DNA from: Wukongibacter sp050859025
GTDB lineage: Bacteria > Bacillota > Clostridia > Peptostreptococcales > Caminicellaceae
NCBI RefSeq assembly: GCF_050859025.1
Contig: NZ_CP138200.1
Location: 434,001-498,000, forward strand
Direction: 5' to 3'
Length of the DNA: 64,000 bases
Shown: positions 59,718 through 64,000 of the stretch, in pieces
How the letters are laid out: each line of letters opens with the position of its first letter
Position numbering within the stretch: the first letter of the stretch is position 1
The notes under the pieces: model-generated
Database searches by the model: none
What the model saw: only the letters and a program-made list of their open reading frames with translations
What the model was told of the DNA's origin: nothing
Made by a program: the position numbers and the translations under genes

Positions 59718-61088
59718 ATGTTAGGTGTTATTGGTATTATTGTTTCATTGGCTTTACTTATGTACTTGGCCTACAGAGGTATAACAGTTCTTATTTTAGC
59801 ACCATTATTAGCAATGTTTGCAGTACTATTATCAGGAGATTTACCTTTACTCGCAAGTTATACAGAAATATTTATGAAAAACTTTGCAGGCTATGCTAAG
59901 TCCTACTTCCCACTATTCTTGCTAGGAGCAATATTTGGTAAGATTATGGATGCTTCAGGAGCTGCTAAATCTATAGCTCATTTTATAGCTGACAAGCTTG
60001 GAAAGGACAAAGCAATCTTAGCTGTTGTATTATCCTGTGGTATATTGACTTATGGAGGCGTTTCCTTATTTGTTGTTGCATTTGCAGTTTATCCAGTAGC
60101 TGCAGCTCTATTTAGAGAAGGTAATGTTCCAAAGAGATTCATACCAGGTTCAATTGCTCTTGGTTCATTTACATTTACAATGACTGCTCTACCAGGTACT
60201 CCACAGATTCAAAATGCCATACCTATGCCTTTCTTTGGTACTACTGCATATGCAGCGCCATTTATTGGACTTATAGGTGCAGCAGTTATGTTTGGTGGTG
60301 GTGTATGGTGGCTTAACAGAAGATCTAGAAAAGCTATGGCTGCTGGAGAAGGCTATGGAGATCATAAAGAAGTAATTAAAGAGTTTGATTTAGAAAAGCT
60401 ACCGAGCTTTGCAGCTGCATTAGCTCCAATCGTTATAGTGCTTGTACTTAACTACATACTTGGAAAAGTTTATTTTTCCAATATGGATGGTTCTTTCCTT
60501 GAGGAGTTTGGAACTACACTATCAAAGGTTAAGGGTATATGGAGTATAATTGTTTCACTTGTAGTATCTATAGTAGCAGCATTAATTTTATTCCGTAAGA
60601 ACATCGAAGATATGAAGGATACTGTAAATCAAGGTGCATACGGTTCATTATTAGCCATAATCAATACAGCTTCTGAGGTTGGATATGGTAACGTTATCAA
60701 GTCATTGGGAGCATTCGCATTAGTAAAGGCAGCGATACTTGCAATACCTGGAAGCCCACTTATTTCTCTTGCAGCATCAACAAGTATACTTGCTGGTATA
60801 ACTGGTTCTGCTTCAGGTGGTATGAGTATTGCTCTTGGAGCATTAGGAGATATTTACATGCAAAAAGCTACGGCTCTTGGAATTAATCCACAGGCTTTTC
60901 ATAGAATAGCAGCAATGGCTTGTGGAGGACTTGATTCACTTCCTCATAATGGAGCAGTTATAACACTATTAGGTATAACTGGACTTACTCATAAAGAATC
61001 ATATGCTGACATTGGTATGTGTACAGTTGTAATACCTCTTATTGCTACTGCGGTTGCAATTGTTGCAGCGACCTTTGGTATAGTTTAA
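59718..61088 (+). CDS. GntP-family permease
   Basis: This 456-residue membrane protein has about 12 helices. GntP-family features are LFLLGAIFGKIMDASGAAKS, LTYGGVSLFVVAFAVYPVA, TMTALPGTPQIQNAIPMPFF and a C-terminal HRIAAMACGGLDSLPHNGAV. The family includes gluconate and 3-hydroxybutyrate/acid symporters; next to a CoA-transferase a hydroxybutyrate or other short acid is the better guess. GAAAGGGG precedes the ATG. Confidence 0.88.
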   Translation: MLGVIGIIVSLALLMYLAYRGITVLILAPLLAMFAVLLSGDLPLLASYTEIFMKNFAGYAKSYFPLFLLGAIFGKIMDASGAAKSIAHFIADKLGKDKAILAVVLSCGILTYGGVSLFVVAFAVYPVAAALFREGNVPKRFIPGSIALGSFTFTMTALPGTPQIQNAIPMPFFGTTAYAAPFIGLIGAAVMFGGGVWWLNRRSRKAMAAGEGYGDHKEVIKEFDLEKLPSFAAALAPIVIVLVLNYILGKVYFSNMDGSFLEEFGTTLSKVKGIWSIIVSLVVSIVAALILFRKNIEDMKDTVNQGAYGSLLAIINTASEVGYGNVIKSLGAFALVKAAILAIPGSPLISLAASTSILAGITGSASGGMSIALGALGDIYMQKATALGINPQAFHRIAAMACGGLDSLPHNGAVITLLGITGLTHKESYADIGMCTVVIPLIATAVAIVAATFGIV

Positions 61089-61338
61089 TTAAGTAAGTAA
61101 ATTGCATAATTACTATCTAAAGAAATTTACTTTGTATATGCGGCATAAGAATCTAAAACAAATTTTTCTGAAATTAATGAATGATTATACATTTTTCTGC
61201 AAAGATTTAGTAGATCTTGTAGCTGCGTATCTTTAATAAAAATAGTATTAAAGTCCCTATAGTAACACCATATTTATTAGGTAGATTTACTTATTTAGGG
61301 TTATGCAATTTTCTCAATAAATAGTTATCATAAAGTAA

Positions 61339-61373
61339 CTTCAGGTAAATTATAGGATTTGCCTGAAGTTTTA
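61339..61373 (+). terminator. Terminator after the GntP permease
   Basis: The stem CTTCAGGTAAAT/ATTTGCCTGAAG (one mismatch) is followed by TTTTATT. I see no other feature in 61089-61522. Confidence 0.75.
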
Positions 61374-61522
61374 TTAGGTTAAGGGATGAATAGAAATTCA
61401 AGAAAAGAGAGGATATTTGTTATATATTGTAGAAATATACATTGTCAAGCTTTTGGTACATAATACAAAGATAGTAAATCTGTGGAGAGATTACTATTTA
61501 AGGGGATAAAAGGAGGATGTAT

Positions 61523-63304
61523 ATGCTAAAGAAAAAATCTATAAAAAAGAGTTCTAGGGATAATATTAAAATGTCCATCAAGTCTAAGATGATAATAGCA
61601 ACTTGTTTGTTGTTAATTATCCCCAATCTAATTATTGGATTAGTATGCTACAACACTGCTAGAAATGAATTAGATAAAAGAGGAAAGATACTATTAAAAA
61701 ATGGAGTTAAGATGGCTCACATGCTTATTGATGCTAAACAAAAAGAAGTAGAAAAGGGAGTATTAACCCTTGAAGAGGCTCAAGAGCAGGTTAAGGTCTA
61801 TTTGCTAGGAGAAAGAAATGTAGATGGAACAAGACCTATAAATAGGGACGTAGATCTTGGAGAAAATGGACATTTCATTATATATAACAAAGAAGGAGTA
61901 GAAGTTGCCCATCCGACAATAGAAGGAGAAAGGGTAATGGATGCTGTTGATAAAGCTAATGAAAACTTCTATCTAGTTAAGGACCAAATGGAGAAGGCAG
62001 CTAATGGTGGAGGCTTTACATATTATTCATGGAATTTACCTAATTCAGAAGTTATAGAGCAAAAGATTACTTATTCAGAGCTTGAACCTAACTGGGACTG
62101 GATTGTTATTGCTGGATCATTTATGAGGGATTATAATAAAGGGGCTCATAAAATTCTAGTAATTGGTTCAATAATTATGATTACAAACTTTATTATAGGT
62201 ATGATTATAATAACTTTATTTGCTAGGCATATATCCAATCCAATTGTAAATATTACTGGAGCTATAAGGGAGGTTGCCGATGGTAATCTAGATATATCAG
62301 AATTAGATGTTAAGAATAATGATGAAACAGGGGTATTAGCTCAGTCCTTTAATATGATGGTCAAAAACATCAACAGCTTAGTTGGGACAGTAAAGAGATC
62401 CTTTGGGGATGTACTTGAGGCTTCAACCTCTCTTACTGAGATAACTGAACAAACAGCCTCGGCAACCGAGGAAGTAGCTAGATCCATAGAAGAGATAGCT
62501 AAGGGTACTACTGTACAGGCTAAAGATGCTGAGGATGGTGTTATAAAGATAAACGACTTAGCAGATAAAATGGAGATGGTAGCAGAGTCAACCAATCATA
62601 TGAATGATATATCTAATGAAACTGGAGGACTTAGTGATAAAGGACTTGATGCAGTAAACATCCTATTTGAAAAGTCTAATGAAAGAAATGAATCTAGTGA
62701 AAAGGTTGGACAAATGGTAACAGAAGTAGATAAGAGCACTCAAGAAATAGGTATAATAACAGAGGCAATTGGTCAAATAGCTGAACAAACTAATCTTCTA
62801 GCATTAAATGCGGCAATAGAAGCAGCTAGAGCAGGAGAACATGGTAAGGGATTTGCAGTAGTAGCTGAAGAAGTTAGAAAACTAGCAGAACAATCTTCCC
62901 ACGCTGCTCAGGAGATAAAAGAGTTGATTGACGGCATACAAAGTCAATCTCAGACAGCCGTTAGTGCTATGGATGAGTCAAAGGTTATGGCTCAAGATCA
63001 AGAAAAAGCTGTAATAGAAACTAGAGAAGTATTTAATGAAATATCTTCTTCAGTAAAAAGACTAGGAAATAAGGTTGTTGAAATAAAGAAATTTATAGAT
63101 GATATGACAAGTAATAAGGATGAAATAGTTGGAATAATACAAAACTTTTCTACTGTATCAGAAGAAACATCTGCAGCAACTCAGCAGGTTTCTGCATCTA
63201 CAGAAGAACAATTGGCATCGATTCAAGAAGTTGCAGCCCACGGTCATGATTTGAAGGTGCTTGCTGAAAAGCTGGCAGAAGCAGTAGATAAATTTAAAAT
63301 TTAG
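61523..63304 (+). CDS. Methyl-accepting chemotaxis protein with Cache sensor
   Basis: This protein of about 593 residues starts at ATG 61523 because AGGAGG abuts the ATG at 61517. TM1 is near residues 23-43, followed by an extracellular single-Cache-like domain (GENGHFIIYNKEGVEVAHPT, then YYSWNLPNSEVIEQKITYSE), TM2 near 212-236, HAMP, and the signalling hairpin with AEQTNLLALNAAIEAARAGE HGKGFAVVAEEVRKLAEQS. Cache domains of this layout often sense small carboxylates, which fits the neighbouring acid permeases. It is the last gene of that locus. Confidence 0.92.
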   Translation: MLKKKSIKKSSRDNIKMSIKSKMIIATCLLLIIPNLIIGLVCYNTARNELDKRGKILLKNGVKMAHMLIDAKQKEVEKGVLTLEEAQEQVKVYLLGERNVDGTRPINRDVDLGENGHFIIYNKEGVEVAHPTIEGERVMDAVDKANENFYLVKDQMEKAANGGGFTYYSWNLPNSEVIEQKITYSELEPNWDWIVIAGSFMRDYNKGAHKILVIGSIIMITNFIIGMIIITLFARHISNPIVNITGAIREVADGNLDISELDVKNNDETGVLAQSFNMMVKNINSLVGTVKRSFGDVLEASTSLTEITEQTASATEEVARSIEEIAKGTTVQAKDAEDGVIKINDLADKMEMVAESTNHMNDISNETGGLSDKGLDAVNILFEKSNERNESSEKVGQMVTEVDKSTQEIGIITEAIGQIAEQTNLLALNAAIEAARAGEHGKGFAVVAEEVRKLAEQSSHAAQEIKELIDGIQSQSQTAVSAMDESKVMAQDQEKAVIETREVFNEISSSVKRLGNKVVEIKKFIDDMTSNKDEIVGIIQNFSTVSEETSAATQQVSASTEEQLASIQEVAAHGHDLKVLAEKLAEAVDKFKI

Positions 63305-63371
63305 GCTAAATTTATTTTGCCATATATAATATGATAAACATTTTATATTCTGAAAACTTAACAACCAGTGT

Positions 63372-63411
63372 TTCTGTGTATAAATTAAAGTTTTGACTGG
63401 AATTTCTATAA
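63372..63411. repeat. Half copy of hairpin family A
   Basis: TGTATAAATTAAAGTTTTGA and CTGGAATTTCTATA are the right arm of family A. The segment before it (63322-63356) repeats 55430-55460. Confidence 0.65.
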
Positions 63412-63440
63412 CTCAAAAGTTTAACTTATATATACACTAT

Positions 63441-63480
63441 AAAAAAATCTTCCCAGTAAAAAATTGGGAAGATTTTTTAT
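63441..63480. terminator. Terminator after the chemoreceptor
   Basis: The stem AAAAAATCTTCCCA/TGGGAAGATTTTTT has a nine-base loop and is symmetrical, so probably bidirectional. Confidence 0.88.
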
Positions 63481-63611
63481 TGGATTAATTTTTCAAAAAA
63501 ACTGTAACTACTTGTAATTATGATACATAATATAGAATTATGAAAAATATTAGCCTAGGCTAATTCTGGTAGTTATCATAAATATAATCTACCAATAAAG
63601 GAGGAAAGAAG

Positions 63612-63839
63612 ATGTTACTTTCAAACATAGAGCCTGGTTTTAGAGTTAAGGTGGTTTCATTGCAATCAACGGGGTTATCAAGAAGACGAATGATGGATTT
63701 AGGTCTAATACCAGATGCTGAAATTGAAGTATTAAGACATAGTCCTCTTGGAGATCCAACTGCATATGCGATTAAAGGGGCCCAGATAGCATTAAGATCA
63801 GAGGAAGCCAATCAAATAGTTGTAGAAATAATTAAGTAA
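63612..63839 (+). CDS. feoA: FeoA-domain protein
   Basis: This 75-residue SH3-like FeoA protein has IEPGFRVKVVSLQSTGLSRR, RMMDLGLIPDAEIEVLRHSP, DPTAYAIKGAQIALRSEEAN. It supports the FeoB ferrous iron transporter. AAAGGAGG lies 7 bases before the ATG. No feoB is visible before the window ends, but another FeoA-like start may follow at 63952. Confidence 0.92.
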   Translation: MLLSNIEPGFRVKVVSLQSTGLSRRRMMDLGLIPDAEIEVLRHSPLGDPTAYAIKGAQIALRSEEANQIVVEIIK

Positions 63840-63951
63840 ATGGCGAAAAAAAACGCAGGGGTATTAGAGCTTTCATTTTGATTATTTATATCTCCAGAAA
63901 ATGACCTTAATAAAGTGCTAAGGTATAAATGATAAGATTAAGGTTATATCT

Positions 63952-64000
63952 TTGAAGCAAATAAAGTTAGGCGATAAAGGGATAAAGATATGCAAATATA
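63952..64000 (+). CDS. Possible second FeoA-like gene, cut by the window end
   Basis: From TTG 63952, preceded by AAGG at 63939-63942, the frame reads MKQIKLGDKGIKICKY and runs off the end. L-x-Q-L-K-x-G-D-K-G is a common FeoA N-terminus, and tandem feoA genes before feoB are frequent in Clostridia. Only 16 codons are seen. Confidence 0.4.
   Translation, partial: MKQIKLGDKGIKICKY

Overview
The window is low-GC DNA with AGGAGG-type ribosome binding sites, a contractile tail cluster of the PBSX/Xkd type and a bcd-etf butyrate pathway. It comes from an anaerobic member of the Clostridia, possibly of the Tissierellales/Peptostreptococcales side. I cannot name the species from sequence reading alone. 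No rRNA, tRNA or CRISPR array was seen.

Region 1 (about 0.2-21.4 kb) is a contractile phage-tail locus that looks like a tailocin (phage-tail-like bacteriocin) or a prophage stripped to its tail. In order it encodes a GP20-type scaffold protein, a tail terminator, sheath, tube, an XkdN chaperone with a textbook -1 frameshift site, a short tape measure, baseplate hub and wedge genes, and then a block in which the baseplate J gene, the tail protein I gene and downstream fibre genes occur three times. A fourth, truncated baseplate J copy is fused to an IS3 scar. The fibres include a Kelch and a second beta-propeller-like protein. The locus closes with an M15 peptidase and two holin-like proteins. 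No integrase, terminase, portal or major capsid gene is present; a 22-codon connector-like stub suggests that the head genes were deleted. Three identical GC-rich elements made of four TGCCG-type boxes spaced exactly 11 bp apart lie in the early part of the locus.

Region 2 (21.4-25.1 kb) holds a large secreted Ig-like repeat protein, a broken XRE repressor gene and a small EamA-type membrane protein. Region 3 (25.5-43.98 kb) is mixed chromosomal content: glnS; a GDT1-family cation transporter under a probable Mn riboswitch; a polyferredoxin pair; a secreted DUF2680 protein beside a two-component system; a GGDEF-EAL and an HD-GYP protein; an aldo/keto reductase; a secreted acidic-repeat protein; a sugar isomerase-like protein; ribU under an FMN riboswitch; and a metal ABC transporter lacking its binding protein.

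Region 4 (44.2-63.3 kb) is a C4 acyl-CoA/butyrate locus: crt, hbd, thl, a MaoC hydratase, bcd, etfB, etfA, two CoA-transferase systems, AtoE and GntP-family permeases, a sigma-54 activator and a chemoreceptor. Near-perfect sigma-54 promoters precede crt and the fused CoA-transferase. A shared 17-bp dyad lies about 300 bp upstream of both and is probably the binding site of the activator encoded between them. feoA closes the window.

The intergenic DNA is rich in dispersed palindromic repeats. I distinguish at least four hairpin families (called A-D here) and a larger element (E) of about 150 bp, flanked on both sides by the same small palindrome, whose two copies differ in paired positions.
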